Source: Actinomadura sp. HBU206391
GTDB lineage: Bacteria; Actinomycetota; Actinomycetes; Streptosporangiales; Streptosporangiaceae
Direction of reading: 5' to 3'
NCBI RefSeq assembly: GCF_014323665.1
Contig: NZ_JABVEB010000003.1
Coordinates: forward strand, 62,001 to 126,000
Length of the DNA stretch: 64,000 bases
In this document: positions 25,580 through 34,616 of the stretch, piece by piece
Numbering within the stretch: position 1 is the stretch's first letter
Layout: each line of letters opens with the position of its first letter
Translations under genes and position numbers: made by a program
The notes under the pieces: model-generated
Databases searched by the model: none
Told to the model about the DNA's origin: nothing
The model's input: only the letters and a program-made list of their open reading frames with translations

Positions 25580-26701
25580 TCAACGGATGTCGAGGCCGCT
25601 GATCACGCCGGCCAGCCGATCCCGTACGGTCGGGAACTCGATCAACTCGGCCAGCACCGCACGTATGGCGTCGACCTCATCGCCGCCCAGCAGGAGCAGC
25701 GCCTGAGCCTCGATATTGCTCAAGACCCGCCGTCCCACCGCGTGCCGCTCGTCGTGATAGGAGTCGAGCAGCCCTTCCTGCGCGCGGCCGGTGACCTCCG
25801 CGGCCAGCTTCCAGCCGAGGTTCACCGCGTCCTGGAGGCCCAGGTTCAATGCCTGACCGCCGACCGGCATCTGCTGGTGAGCGGCATCTCCGGCGAGCAG
25901 GACCCGTCCGTCGCGGTACCGCTCCGCCAGGCGGCTGGCGTTCCCGAAGGCGTTCAGCCAGATGGGAGTGCCGCCGCTGATGTCTTCGCCGGTCACTCGT
26001 TCCCAGGCCTTCGCGACCTCCGAGAACGAGGGCTCCTCGACGCGCCTTCGGACCGGACGGCCGAGCTCGTGGACCATCACGCGCGTCACGCCGTCAGGAC
26101 GTCGCGAAGCGATGGCCAGCCCGTTCGGGAACCGCTCGAAGCGCCGGTCGGGCACGTCGATCCCGGCCACGTCGGCGCGGAGCAGTTCCCTGCTCGCGTC
26201 CCGCCCAGGGAAACCGAATCCGGCCAGTCGCCGTACCGAACTGTCCTCGCCGTCGCATCCGACCACGTAGGCGGCGCGCAGAGGGTCGGTGCCCTCCGGG
26301 CCCGCCACCTCGACGTGGCCTTCCGCCACGGTCAGGGACCGCACGTCGTAGCCGCGCCGGAGATCGGCGCCCAGGCCGACGGCCCACCGCTGGAGGAGCG
26401 CCTCGATGCGGGTCTGGGGCACCTTCCACTGGCCCGGATAGGGGGTGGCGAGCCCGGTCAGATCGAGCGGGAGCCCACCGAAATGCCCCATCCCCTGGTT
26501 GGGCGGAGTCCCCACCGAGTCGAGCAGGCCCCGCTGATCGAAGATCTCCATGGTGCGGGCATGCAGGGTCGAGGCCCGGGATTCGGTGGTCGGCGCGGGC
26601 AGTCGCTCGAGTAACGTCACCTCGGCCCCGCCGAGCCGCAGTTCCCCGGCCAGCATCAGGCCGACCGGCCCTGCGCCGACGATGACGACCTGTGCGTCCA
26701 T
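25580..26701 (-). CDS. FAD-dependent aromatic-ring monooxygenase (JadF/UrdM-type oxygenase domain)
   Basis: The 373-residue protein has VIVGAGPVGLMLAGEL (FAD GxGxxG), the CDGEDSSVRR loop and LLAGDAAHQQMP (GD motif). It ends directly after VISGLDIR, so it lacks the SDR reductase domain that follows the oxygenase in UrdM/PgaM-type proteins and the thioredoxin-like domain of PgaE types. Its position after the aromatase gene matches urdM. It starts one base after the aromatase stop. Likely roles are angucyclinone hydroxylation or oxygenation-dehydration. Confidence 0.9.
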   Translation of the reverse strand: MDAQVVIVGAGPVGLMLAGELRLGGAEVTLLERLPAPTTESRASTLHARTMEIFDQRGLLDSVGTPPNQGMGHFGGLPLDLTGLATPYPGQWKVPQTRIEALLQRWAVGLGADLRRGYDVRSLTVAEGHVEVAGPEGTDPLRAAYVVGCDGEDSSVRRLAGFGFPGRDASRELLRADVAGIDVPDRRFERFPNGLAIASRRPDGVTRVMVHELGRPVRRRVEEPSFSEVAKAWERVTGEDISGGTPIWLNAFGNASRLAERYRDGRVLLAGDAAHQQMPVGGQALNLGLQDAVNLGWKLAAEVTGRAQEGLLDSYHDERHAVGRRVLSNIEAQALLLLGGDEVDAIRAVLAELIEFPTVRDRLAGVISGLDIR

Positions 26702-26702
26702 G

Positions 26703-27653
26703 TCAGCGCCGGCCTTCGGCGTACTCCTTGGCGTGTCCGAGCGTGGCCAGGCTGTTGGAGCCGAGCGCGTTCCGGATGAACTCCCGAGCCTGCGCGACAC
26801 CGGCATCCGCACCGAGGATCTTCGCGATGTTCGCGGTATTGATCACCACGGTGTGCTGTGAGGTCGCGGTGACCCCGTCGCCGTCGCTGTCCAGCCGCCA
26901 GTGGCCGGTGTGCAGCGTCATCAGCGCCGGCAGGGTGATCTGCTTGTAGACGATCTCGCTGTGCGGGAAGCACACGCGCACCGACTTGGTGGTGTGCGTC
27001 GAGCCGTCTTTGGTACGGGTCTCCATCTCCAGGATCTGCAGGCCGGGGGTGTGCTCATCGAGCGAGACCCGGGCGACGTGCGGCAACCGCTCCTTCCAGA
27101 GCTGCGCCTCGTTGATGAAGTCGTAAACGTCCTTGGCGGCGCCGTCGATCCGCACCGTGTCCTCGAACGACAGCATGAGGTCGTCCGCGGAGCCGGTGGT
27201 GGTCGCCTCGACATTGGCCTTGAGGGCCGCGAGTTCGGACCGGCTGTTGCGGTCCACCGCCTTCTCGATCCAGGCGAGGTCGCCTGGATCGTCGTCGACC
27301 GCCCGAAAGTCGTGCAGCAGCCGCACCCGGCACTCGCCGTCGGAGATCGGCTCGATCAGCCAGGTGCCGCCCATGGCGGCCACCGGCGGAGTGGAGACCT
27401 CCTGACGGAACTCGATGCGCAGCGCCACGGGGTCGAGCACGCGGCGCGACGTCCAGTTCTTGGCCTCCCCGTTGGCCGTGGCCCAGATCCGGATCCGCTC
27501 GCTCTGCCCCGACCGCTCGATGTGGCCGACGTGCACGGTCGGCGGGAAGATGCGCGGCCAGTTCTCCACTTCCGCGATGAGCCGGTAGACGGCGGCGGCC
27601 GGTGCGCTGACCGTGACCTCGTGCTCCATCTCGCGGTGACCGAGCTGCTTCAT
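26703..27653 (-). CDS. Didomain aromatase/cyclase (polyketide first-ring ARO)
   Basis: The 316-residue protein consists of two START/Bet v 1-like halves. The N-terminal half begins MKQLGHREMEHEVTVSAPAA and the second begins SFEDTVRIDGAAKDVYDFI near residue 165. Didomain ARO/CYCs aromatise the first ring of C9-reduced polyketides, as UrdL or JadD do. GGAG is 7 nt before ATG at 27653; a GTG two codons earlier is too close to the RBS. Confidence 0.95.
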   Translation of the reverse strand: MKQLGHREMEHEVTVSAPAAAVYRLIAEVENWPRIFPPTVHVGHIERSGQSERIRIWATANGEAKNWTSRRVLDPVALRIEFRQEVSTPPVAAMGGTWLIEPISDGECRVRLLHDFRAVDDDPGDLAWIEKAVDRNSRSELAALKANVEATTTGSADDLMLSFEDTVRIDGAAKDVYDFINEAQLWKERLPHVARVSLDEHTPGLQILEMETRTKDGSTHTTKSVRVCFPHSEIVYKQITLPALMTLHTGHWRLDSDGDGVTATSQHTVVINTANIAKILGADAGVAQAREFIRNALGSNSLATLGHAKEYAEGRR

Positions 27654-27683
27654 GCTCACTCTCCTTTCGGGTGTCGCCGGACC

Positions 27684-28469
27684 TCAGAAGTTGCCCAGAC
27701 CGCCGCAGACGTTGATCGCCTGCGCGGTGATCGAGGCGGCGGTGTCAGTGGCCAGATAACCCACCAGGCCCGCGACCTCCTCGGGGGTGGAGTATCGGCC
27801 GAGCGGGATCTTTGCCCGGAACTTCTGGAGGATCTCCTCCTCGGAGGTCTTCCAGGCCGCCGCATAGCCCTGCCGGACGCGCTGGGCCATCGGAGTCTCG
27901 ACGTAACCGGGACAGACCGCGTTGACGGTGATGCCGGTCGGTGCCAGCTCGTTGCCGAGGGCCTTGGTGAAACCGACGACGCCGTGCTTGGACGCCGAGT
28001 AGGGGGCGCCCAGAACGACTCCCTGCTTGCCGGCGGTCGAGGCGATGTTGATGATGCGGCCTCGGTCGCGGTTCCGCATGCCTCCGGCGTTCAGGACTTC
28101 CCGGGTCATCAGGAAGACACTGTTGAGGTTGGTGTCGAGGACGTCGAACCACAGCTCGTCGGCGATGTCTGCGGTGACACCACCGCCGCTGCGGCCCGCG
28201 TTGTTCACCAGGACGTCGGTCGGCCCGAACCGGTCGACCGAGGCCTGGACGAACGCCCGGATGTCATCGCTCGACCTGACGTCACATGCGATCCCGTCGA
28301 CGTCGAAGCCCTCGTCCCGCAGTTCCTTGACGGTCAGCTCCACGTTCTCGGCAGAGCGAGCGCAGATGAACACCTGATGTCCCTGAGCGGCCAAGGCCTT
28401 GGTGACGGCAAGCCCGATTCCGCTGGTGGCCCCGGTGACAAGAGCCACCCGCCGCCTCTCAAGCGACAT
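27684..28469 (-). CDS. Type II polyketide C9 ketoreductase
   Basis: The 261-residue SDR matches ActIII length and spacing. TGATSGIG is at 12-19 and the catalytic Ser144, Tyr157 and Lys161 fall at the positions described for actinorhodin KR, with the NNAG motif at 89-92. It reduces the C9 carbonyl of the nascent poly-beta-ketone with NADPH. GGAG is 5 nt before ATG; the upstream ACP gene overlaps its start by 11 nt. Confidence 0.96.
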   Translation of the reverse strand: MSLERRRVALVTGATSGIGLAVTKALAAQGHQVFICARSAENVELTVKELRDEGFDVDGIACDVRSSDDIRAFVQASVDRFGPTDVLVNNAGRSGGGVTADIADELWFDVLDTNLNSVFLMTREVLNAGGMRNRDRGRIINIASTAGKQGVVLGAPYSASKHGVVGFTKALGNELAPTGITVNAVCPGYVETPMAQRVRQGYAAAWKTSEEEILQKFRAKIPLGRYSTPEEVAGLVGYLATDTAASITAQAINVCGGLGNF

Positions 28470-28815
28470 GGCTTCTCCTCTGAGTCGCAGTGGTGGTCGG
28501 CACCGTCCCCGCCCGGTCGGGCGGGGCAGCGGCACTGTGCGGGGTCTCGGCCCAGGCTGTCGCGGCGAGCTGCTGGTTCACGGCCGTGAGCAGGGTCCGC
28601 GGCGTTTCGGCGCCGGCGACCGCGGAGTCCTCGAGGTTGATCCCGTACTCGCGCTGGATCCGGCTGCTGGCCTCCAGGACGGCCAGCGAGTCATAGCCGA
28701 GCTCCTCGAAGACGAGGTCGAGGACGTCGCCGTCGAGGTTGACGCCCTCGTCTTGACCTGCGGCCTCACGCAGCACGCGTTTGAGGTCCTCAATGGTGAG
28801 TTCCTGAACGGCCAT
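28459..28815 (-). CDS. Type II PKS acyl carrier protein
   Basis: The 118-residue ACP has ELGYDSLAVLEAS with the phosphopantetheine Ser43. The normal ACP fold spans about residues 1-85. A 30-residue Ala/Pro/Thr-rich tail follows because the reading frame continues into the ketoreductase start region, so the protein is longer than standard ACPs. ATG at 28815 has AAGGGG 5 nt upstream. An ATG 36 nt earlier overlaps the CLF stop (ATGA) and could add 12 residues. Confidence 0.95.
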   Translation of the reverse strand: MAVQELTIEDLKRVLREAAGQDEGVNLDGDVLDLVFEELGYDSLAVLEASSRIQREYGINLEDSAVAGAETPRTLLTAVNQQLAATAWAETPHSAAAPPDRAGTVPTTTATQRRSHVA

Positions 28816-28847
28816 CTCGGCCCCTTCGCTGTTGTTGCGGCTCTGAG

Positions 28848-30065
28848 TCATCTGCCGGCCCGGCGCACGACCATCGCGGAGTTGAAGCCGCCGTATCCCC
28901 GGGCGAGCACGAGCGCCGCGTCCACCGGCGTGCTCCGCGGCTCGGCGAGCACCACGTCCAGGTCGTACTCGGGGGCCGGCGAGATGTTCGTGGTGGGCGG
29001 GATCAGCCCGTGCCGGATGGACAGCAGCGCGGTGACCAGGTCGAGTGGGGCGGCGCCGGAGTACATCCGGCCGGTCATCGTCTTCGGCGCGGTGACCGGG
29101 ACCCCTCGCGGCCCGAACACCGCGCCGATGGCGGCGGCCTCTACGCGGTCCAACTCCGGGATCGCCGCCGCGTCGGCGAACACCACGTCGATCTCGCCCG
29201 GCGCCAGACCGGCGTCGTCCAGGGCCAGCTGGATCGCCCGCCGTAGCCCGGGCTCGCGCCCGCTGCCCGGCTTCGGATCGAACGTCGATCCGTACCCGGC
29301 GATCTCGCCGTAGACCCGCGCGCCACGTCCACGCGCGGACTCGATGTCCTCCAAGATGAGCAGCGCCCCGCCCTCTCCCGGCACGTGCCCGGCCGCTTCG
29401 GCGTCGAAGGGCCGGTAGGCGCGGTCGCGGTCGTCGCTGGTGCTCAGGCGGCCGCCGGTGAGCTGGGCGACCCAGCCCCACGGGCAGATCGACCCGTCGA
29501 CCCCGCCGGAGACGATCAGGCGGCTGCCCTTACGGATCTGTCGCCGCGCCTGGGCGATGGCGTCCAGTCCGCCGGCCTGGTCGGAGACCACGACGACGCC
29601 GGGGCCACGCATGCCGTTACGGATCGAGATCTGACCCGTGTTCACCGCGTAGAACCAGGCGAACGACTGGTAGGCGCTGACGTAGTGGCGGCCCTTGCTC
29701 CACAGGTTCTGCAGCTCGCCCTGGCCGAACTCGAAGCCGCCCGAGGAACTGGCGGTCACTACGCCCATGTCGAACTCCGGCCACTCCTTCGGCCGGACTC
29801 CGGCGTCTGCCAGTGCCCAGTCGGCCGCGACGAGGGCCATCCGGGTCATGTGATCGGTCTGCGGGATCAACCGGCTCGGCAGATGGTCCTCGGCGACGAA
29901 ACCCGGCACCTCACCGGCCAGCCGGGCCGGGTAGCCCGCCGCATCGAACCGTTCGATCTCGCCGATGCCGCTCTTTCCACCGCAGGTCGCCGTCCAGTAC
30001 TCCGCCGTCCCAAGCCCGTTGGGGGCCATGACCGCCACCCCCGTGACGACCACGGGCACGCTCAC
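28848..30065 (-). CDS. Ketosynthase beta / chain length factor
   Basis: The 405-residue KS-fold protein has Gln163 in [13 protein letters not shown] replacing the catalytic Cys, the hallmark of CLFs, which also decarboxylate malonyl-ACP to prime. It pairs with KS-alpha to set chain length, presumably a decaketide for angucyclines. Its GTG start overlaps the KS-alpha stop (GTGA), the usual translationally coupled arrangement. The residues that gate chain length were not analysed. Confidence 0.97.
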   Translation of the reverse strand: MSVPVVVTGVAVMAPNGLGTAEYWTATCGGKSGIGEIERFDAAGYPARLAGEVPGFVAEDHLPSRLIPQTDHMTRMALVAADWALADAGVRPKEWPEFDMGVVTASSSGGFEFGQGELQNLWSKGRHYVSAYQSFAWFYAVNTGQISIRNGMRGPGVVVVSDQAGGLDAIAQARRQIRKGSRLIVSGGVDGSICPWGWVAQLTGGRLSTSDDRDRAYRPFDAEAAGHVPGEGGALLILEDIESARGRGARVYGEIAGYGSTFDPKPGSGREPGLRRAIQLALDDAGLAPGEIDVVFADAAAIPELDRVEAAAIGAVFGPRGVPVTAPKTMTGRMYSGAAPLDLVTALLSIRHGLIPPTTNISPAPEYDLDVVLAEPRSTPVDAALVLARGYGGFNSAMVVRRAGR

Positions 30066-31318
30066 GCCACAGTCCGCAGCACCATTGCGCTCTGGAAGCC
30101 GCCGAACCCGCTGCCGACCGTCAGTACCGCGTCGGTCGTCCACTCCCTGGCCTTGAGCGGGACGTAGTCGAGGTCGCATTCCGGATCGGGCTCGTGCAGG
30201 TTCGCCGTGGGCGGGATCAGATCGTTCTCGATGGCGAGCGCGGAGGCGGCGATCTCGATGGAGCCGATCGCGCCGAGCGAATGCCCGACCATCGACTTGA
30301 TGGAACTCGCCGGAGTCCGATAGGCGTACTCACCGAGGCTTTGTTTGAACGCCGCCGTCTCGTGCCGGTCGTTCTGCGTGGTGCCCGAACCGTGGGCGTT
30401 GATGTAGTCGATCTCGTTCGGGTTCATGCGCGCCTCGCCCATCGCGGTACGGATGGCCTCGGCCATCTCGCGGCCGTCGGGCCGCAGACCCGTCATGTGG
30501 AAGGCGTTGCACCGGGTGGCAAAGCCCGCGATCTCGGCGTAGGCGTGGGCGCCGCGCCTTTTGGCCCGCTCGTACTCCTCGAGGACGAACATCGCCGCCC
30601 CCTCCCCCAGGACGAACCCGTTGCGGGACTTGTCGAACGGCCGGGAGGCGTGCTCCGGGTCGTCGTTGCGCGGTGTCGTCGCCTTGATCACGTCGAAGCA
30701 CGCCACGGTGATCGGGGAGATGGGAGCGTCCGAGGCGCCGGCGATCATCACGTCGGCACTGCCCTCACGGATCAGCTCGGCGGCGTAGCCGACCGAGTCG
30801 AGGCCGGACGTGCAGCCCGTCGAGATCACCGTGGCCGGTCCCTCGGCCCCCACCGCCCAGGCCACCTCGCTCGCGAACGAGCTCGGCACGAGGTAGTCGT
30901 AGAGGTGCGGAACCGCGTACGTGTGATCGACGAGGTCGAGCCGTCCGCCGTCGCTGACGACGCGGTACTCCTGGTCCAACCCCATCGTGGCGCCGACCGC
31001 GCTGCCGACGGTCACCCCGGTCCGGTACGGGTTCAGGTCCGCGGTTTCGAGCCCGCTGTCGGCCACCGCCTCCGCGGCGGTGACGACGGCGAACTGCGCG
31101 GCGCGGTCCATGCGGCGGATCTCCTGCGGACGCAGCCCGTGCGCCTCCGGGTCGAAATCGACCTCTGCCGCCACGCGGGAACGGAAGGGGGTGGGATCGA
31201 AGAAGGTGATTCTTCTGGTCGCGGTCCGGCCGTCGCTCAGCAGACTCCAGAAATTCTTGACACCGATACCCCCCGGCGCAACGACCCCGATGCCGGTTAT
31301 CACTACTCGCCGTCTCAT
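30062..31318 (-). CDS. Ketosynthase alpha of type II PKS
   Basis: The 418-residue KS has the nucleophile Cys169 in [11 protein letters not shown], the expected position. The catalytic His motifs are [11 protein letters not shown] and GHSLGAIGS. It condenses malonyl-ACP units into the poly-beta-ketone with the CLF. The start ATG at 31318 has GAGGA 7 nt upstream; an ATG 36 nt earlier lies at the end of the cyclase gene and is less likely. Confidence 0.97.
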   Translation of the reverse strand: MRRRVVITGIGVVAPGGIGVKNFWSLLSDGRTATRRITFFDPTPFRSRVAAEVDFDPEAHGLRPQEIRRMDRAAQFAVVTAAEAVADSGLETADLNPYRTGVTVGSAVGATMGLDQEYRVVSDGGRLDLVDHTYAVPHLYDYLVPSSFASEVAWAVGAEGPATVISTGCTSGLDSVGYAAELIREGSADVMIAGASDAPISPITVACFDVIKATTPRNDDPEHASRPFDKSRNGFVLGEGAAMFVLEEYERAKRRGAHAYAEIAGFATRCNAFHMTGLRPDGREMAEAIRTAMGEARMNPNEIDYINAHGSGTTQNDRHETAAFKQSLGEYAYRTPASSIKSMVGHSLGAIGSIEIAASALAIENDLIPPTANLHEPDPECDLDYVPLKAREWTTDAVLTVGSGFGGFQSAMVLRTVA

Positions 31319-31350
31319 CTGGATGTCCTCTCCTTTCGCGAAGAGGTTCA

Positions 31351-31680
31351 TCACGAAGACTTGGTCCGGTGATAGAAACGCGTGGCCATCGCGTCGGCGG
31401 GCGAGCGCCAGGTCGCCGGGTCATAGGCCTCGATGTACGGCTTGAGGTCGGCGCTGACCTGCTTGAAGAGCGAATGGTCCTTCGCCTGCTCGATCGCCGC
31501 ACCGCCGTCGTCGGAGTCGAAATCCTGAAGGTGAAAATAAAGGCCGTGGTAGAAGAAGAGCTGACGGCGCCTTGTGCCCATGAGATCCGGCATATCGGTG
31601 CGGTCGAATTCCCGGAAGATCCGGGCGACGTCGGCACTGGCGCCCGGCTCCATCCGTGCCACGATCAGGGTGCTGTGCAT
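31351..31680 (-). CDS. TcmI/JadI-family polyketide cyclase
   Basis: The 109-residue protein starts [20 protein letters not shown] and contains [21 protein letters not shown] and [11 protein letters not shown], diagnostic of TcmI-type cyclases (JadI, UrdF and LanF in angucyclines). It folds later rings, here probably the angular ring A/B closure. AAGGAG is 6 nt before ATG. It lies between the oxygenase and KS-alpha genes exactly as in angucycline clusters. Confidence 0.95.
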   Translation of the reverse strand: MHSTLIVARMEPGASADVARIFREFDRTDMPDLMGTRRRQLFFYHGLYFHLQDFDSDDGGAAIEQAKDHSLFKQVSADLKPYIEAYDPATWRSPADAMATRFYHRTKSS

Positions 31681-31689
31681 CGGATCTCC

Positions 31690-33171
31690 TTATGCTGAGA
31701 TGGTCGTGACAGGCGAACCGAACCAGCGGTTCAAGGCCGCCGACAACGCATCTCCATCCGGCCCCGCCCATGCGACATAGCCGTCGGGACGGACCAGGAC
31801 CGCCGTGGTCTCGGCGAACGGGCTGCCCGCGGGCAACTCGTGCGGCAGCGCCGGAACGATCTGGATCCGGTCAGACCAGGGGGCCGCGGCGCGGCGCAGA
31901 TCGGCGCCGTCGGTGAAGTCGAACAGGACGCCACGGCCCTCGTGCAGCGGCTCGATCGTGGTGGTCTTACCTCCCGCGCCCACCAACTCCTGGCTCGGGA
32001 TGCGCCGGCCGAGCAACGCGTGGTCACCTGCTCCGACGTCGTAGCGGAGATCCAGGCCACTGACCATGCCGGCCAGGTGACGGCCGACCTCTGGGAACTC
32101 CATCAGTTCCGCGAACACGTTGCGAAGCGGCTCGACCTCGGCACCGCTCAGGTAGAGCAAGCCCTGTGCCTGCGTGTTCATCAGCACTCTGACGCCCACT
32201 GGATGCCGTTCCGTGTGGTAGGTGTCAAGCAGGCCCGGCGGAGCCCAGCCACGAACCGTGGCGGCGAGTTTCCAGCCGAGGTTCATCGCGTCCTGCACGC
32301 TGACGCTGAGCCCTTGGCCGCCGGCGGGCAGGTGCGTGTGAGCGGCATCGCCGGCGAGCAGCACCGATCCGCGGCGATACTCGGTGGCCTGGCGGGTCGC
32401 GTCACTGAACGAACTGACCCACAGCGCGTTGCCGCCGTGAATGTCCTCGCCCGTCAGCCGCTCCCAGGCGTCCGCCACTTCCGCGAAGCCCAGTGGTTCC
32501 GTACGCCGCTTGGGCGGAGTGCCGCGCTCGCACACGATGATGCGGTCGACGCCGTCACCGAGCGGGGCGGACATGACCATGCCACCAGGTCTCTTCTCGC
32601 CGATCTGGCGGGCCCGCAGGTCGCATCCGGCCACGTCGGCGAGGAACATCTCGATGGTCGCGTCCGTACCGGGAAAGTCGAACCCGGCGGCCCTGCGCAC
32701 GGTGCTGCGGCCGCCGTCGCACCCCACCAGGTAGCGGCCGCGCAGCCGCCTGCGGCCCTGCGGCCCGTCGACCTCGAGGTCGACACCCTCGCCGTCGTCG
32801 CTCAGCCCCACGGCCTCCCAGCCGCGTCTCACCTCCACGCCGAGCTCCGCCGCCCACTCGCCGAGGATCGTCTCGATGCGCGCCTGCGGAACGCCTCGCG
32901 CTCCGAAATGGGCGCCTTCCAGCACGCTGTAGTCCAACGGTATGCCGCCGAAATGCCCGAGCGCGCTTGTCTCGATATCTCCGAATCTGGGCAGCAGACC
33001 ACGCTGGTCGAACAATTCCATTGTACGGGCGGTGAACCCCAGGCCCCGCGACTCTCCCGAGGGCTTCTCTAGCGTGTCCAAGGCGATGACCTCTACTCCG
33101 CCGAGCCGCAGTTCCGCAGCCAGGACGAGTCCTGAGGGGCCGGCGCCCACAACGATGACCGGAGCATCCAT
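31690..33171 (-). CDS. FAD-dependent angucycline monooxygenase (PgaE/UrdE type)
   Basis: The 493-residue flavoprotein has VIVVGAGPSGLVLAAEL, CDGGRSTVRR and VLLAGDAAHTHLPAGG. It also carries the C-terminal thioredoxin-like domain (about 390-493, ending in VRPDGYVAWAG), so it is full length compared with PgaE. Family members hydroxylate C12 of the tetracyclic intermediate to give the quinone. It is the first gene of the long minus-strand operon and is preceded by a 758-bp regulatory region. Confidence 0.95.
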   Translation of the reverse strand: MDAPVIVVGAGPSGLVLAAELRLGGVEVIALDTLEKPSGESRGLGFTARTMELFDQRGLLPRFGDIETSALGHFGGIPLDYSVLEGAHFGARGVPQARIETILGEWAAELGVEVRRGWEAVGLSDDGEGVDLEVDGPQGRRRLRGRYLVGCDGGRSTVRRAAGFDFPGTDATIEMFLADVAGCDLRARQIGEKRPGGMVMSAPLGDGVDRIIVCERGTPPKRRTEPLGFAEVADAWERLTGEDIHGGNALWVSSFSDATRQATEYRRGSVLLAGDAAHTHLPAGGQGLSVSVQDAMNLGWKLAATVRGWAPPGLLDTYHTERHPVGVRVLMNTQAQGLLYLSGAEVEPLRNVFAELMEFPEVGRHLAGMVSGLDLRYDVGAGDHALLGRRIPSQELVGAGGKTTTIEPLHEGRGVLFDFTDGADLRRAAAPWSDRIQIVPALPHELPAGSPFAETTAVLVRPDGYVAWAGPDGDALSAALNRWFGSPVTTISA

Positions 33172-33365
33172 ACTTCTCTCCTTGACCTACGAGAGCCGTT
33201 CGCGAAAGCCGAATGAAGGCGGGAGAGACCTGGCGCGAGAGATCATTTAAGTAAGGCCGTCAGTGGACAGACGGGCCGTCTCTGCGGTGCGGTACGCCAG
33301 GCAAGGGGATCTAGGCGCCCAGTCGGGCCGAGATCATTTTTCCGGGATCTGCGTCTCCGGATCTG

Positions 33366-33430
33366 GGCATGAATCTGCCGCCGAATGCATCGTGACAGCT
33401 ACAGGCGTCCAATGTCAATATACGTTCGCC
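33366..33430 (-). promoter_or_regulatory. Promoter module facing the PKS operon
   Basis: On the minus strand this reads GGCGAACG, one base, then ATATTGACAT. The latter contains a consensus -35 (TTGACA, 33418-33413), followed after 18 nt by CACGAT as a possible -10. Downstream blocks ATGCATT and TTCATGCC are shared at matching spacing with the mirrored module at 33796-33860. Transcription from here would give a leader of about 210 nt before the monooxygenase ATG at 33171. Confidence 0.55.
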
Positions 33431-33795
33431 ATTAACGACATTTGCCCAGGTCATGGCCACACAGACCGAGATCTTGGCCACATATTTCCCCGACGTGGCC
33501 GCACCGCAGAGCTAAAGTCCAGATAACAACGCCATAAAATCAATCGTCAGATCTGGAGCAGAAACCCAGCCCTGGTCGCGTGGACCGACGGCGATCAATA
33601 GGTGGCCGCGAACGGTCAGCCGGATGAGGCAGGCGGACCAGTTGCGGAGACGGCATCCTACGAAAGGATGCATCTTCAGTCCACCTAAAGAACGCACCGT
33701 CCACCATTGCGAACGATAAGGATCTTAGTAAATCCCTGCGGCAGCCGGCAAGCAATCCGGGCGCACATGACCAAGCCTTGCAAAAAGCCGGCGGC

Positions 33796-33860
33796 GGCGA
33801 ACGGATATTGACATGGGCCGGGCGAAGCTGCCAACATGCAATTGGTGGCCGCTTCATGCC
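33796..33860 (+). promoter_or_regulatory. Mirrored promoter module facing the OvmZ-like gene
   Basis: The plus strand reads GGCGAACG, one base, ATATTGACAT (TTGACA at 33808-33813), then after 18 nt CAACAT as a weak -10, followed by TGCAATT and TTCATGCC. Spacings between the shared blocks (11 and 46 bp) equal those of the module at 33366-33430. It would drive the gene at 33930 with a leader of about 90 nt. Confidence 0.55.
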
Positions 33861-33929
33861 TCGCGCCGAAGATCAAATGATCTCGCCCGCGAGACCCGCC
33901 TCCCGCCATCACGACAGTCCGGTGATGAA

Positions 33930-34616
33930 ATGAATACTTTGCTGTGTGTGCGACAAAATTGCGGCAGTGGGCCGCACGCGACACGATTTCACCGTACCGC
34001 GGCCCCCGGGCTGCGGCTCTGCACCACGTGCTTCCACGAACTCAAAGCCAACCTCGTCGAACTGCCCGAGATCTACGGTGACTGCGAATCCGCCCGGCCC
34101 CCGCAGCGCAACCCCACCCTCCAGCGGGTGAGCGGCAGTCGCCAGACAACCGGAATACTCCTCGACGAGGCGGCCATCGCCACCCGCTCGAGCATCCTCG
34201 GTTTCCTCGCCTCCTGGTCCGCGCTGGTAGCCGACGAGCGCGCAGTCACCAAACCGACCCGCCGATACCCCGCAGACCTCGCAAGCTTCCTCATCAGCCA
34301 CCTGAGCTGGCTGCTCGCCCACTCCGCCGCAGCCGACTTCGCAGAAGAAATCTCCCAGCTGACAACACGCGCCTGCCGGACGGCCTACACCCAACCAGCT
34401 CTGCGCATCGACCTTGGCCAATGCATCCACCTGGACTGCAACGCGGCCATGACCACGACGCCACCCACCCGGGACGGCAAACGCACACGCGAAGTACGCT
34501 GCACCGCGGGCCACACCTGGCAACCCCATCAATGGCTACAACTATTCCACCAAATCGAGCGAACAAAGAGCACTCGCAGCAGCACCAAGCCACAAAGGAA
34601 CGAAGGCGCCACATGA
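33930..34616 (+). CDS. OvmZ-like protein with terminal Cys motifs
   Basis: The 228-residue protein has an N-terminal zinc-ribbon-like region (Cys6, Cys11, Cys31, Cys34; LCTTCFHELKANLVELP), a central helical domain containing LGFLASWSALVADER, and C-terminal Cys positions in CIHLDCN and VRCTAGHTWQPHQW. I recognise the layout of OvmZ, named from the oviedomycin angucycline cluster and common beside actinomycete secondary-metabolite genes; its function is undetermined. It overlaps the downstream HTH gene by ATGA, so the two act as a unit. Transcription diverges from the PKS operon. Confidence 0.72.
   Translation: MNTLLCVRQNCGSGPHATRFHRTAAPGLRLCTTCFHELKANLVELPEIYGDCESARPPQRNPTLQRVSGSRQTTGILLDEAAIATRSSILGFLASWSALVADERAVTKPTRRYPADLASFLISHLSWLLAHSAAADFAEEISQLTTRACRTAYTQPALRIDLGQCIHLDCNAAMTTTPPTRDGKRTREVRCTAGHTWQPHQWLQLFHQIERTKSTRSSTKPQRNEGAT

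Larger units (their letters stand above)
33172..33929. promoter_or_regulatory. Intergenic regulatory region with two mirrored promoter modules
   Basis: This 758-bp region separates the PKS operon from the OvmZ-like gene. It contains no gene I can support. It is less GC-rich than its surroundings and contains two homologous segments in inverted orientation (33330-33430 and 33884-33796), described as separate entries. GCGAACG-type boxes recur near 33424, 33608, 33709 and 33797. It probably holds the main pathway-specific control sites. Confidence 0.7.

Noticed and set aside
31319-31354. Upstream ATG start for KS-alpha adding 12 residues
   Set aside because: KS-alpha proteins normally begin MRRRVVITG-like; the downstream ATG has a properly spaced RBS.
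33263-33984. Short open frames inside the PKS regulatory region that encode mutually similar peptides
   Set aside because: The peptide similarity results from the inverted duplication of promoter DNA; neither frame has a credible start or a family match.
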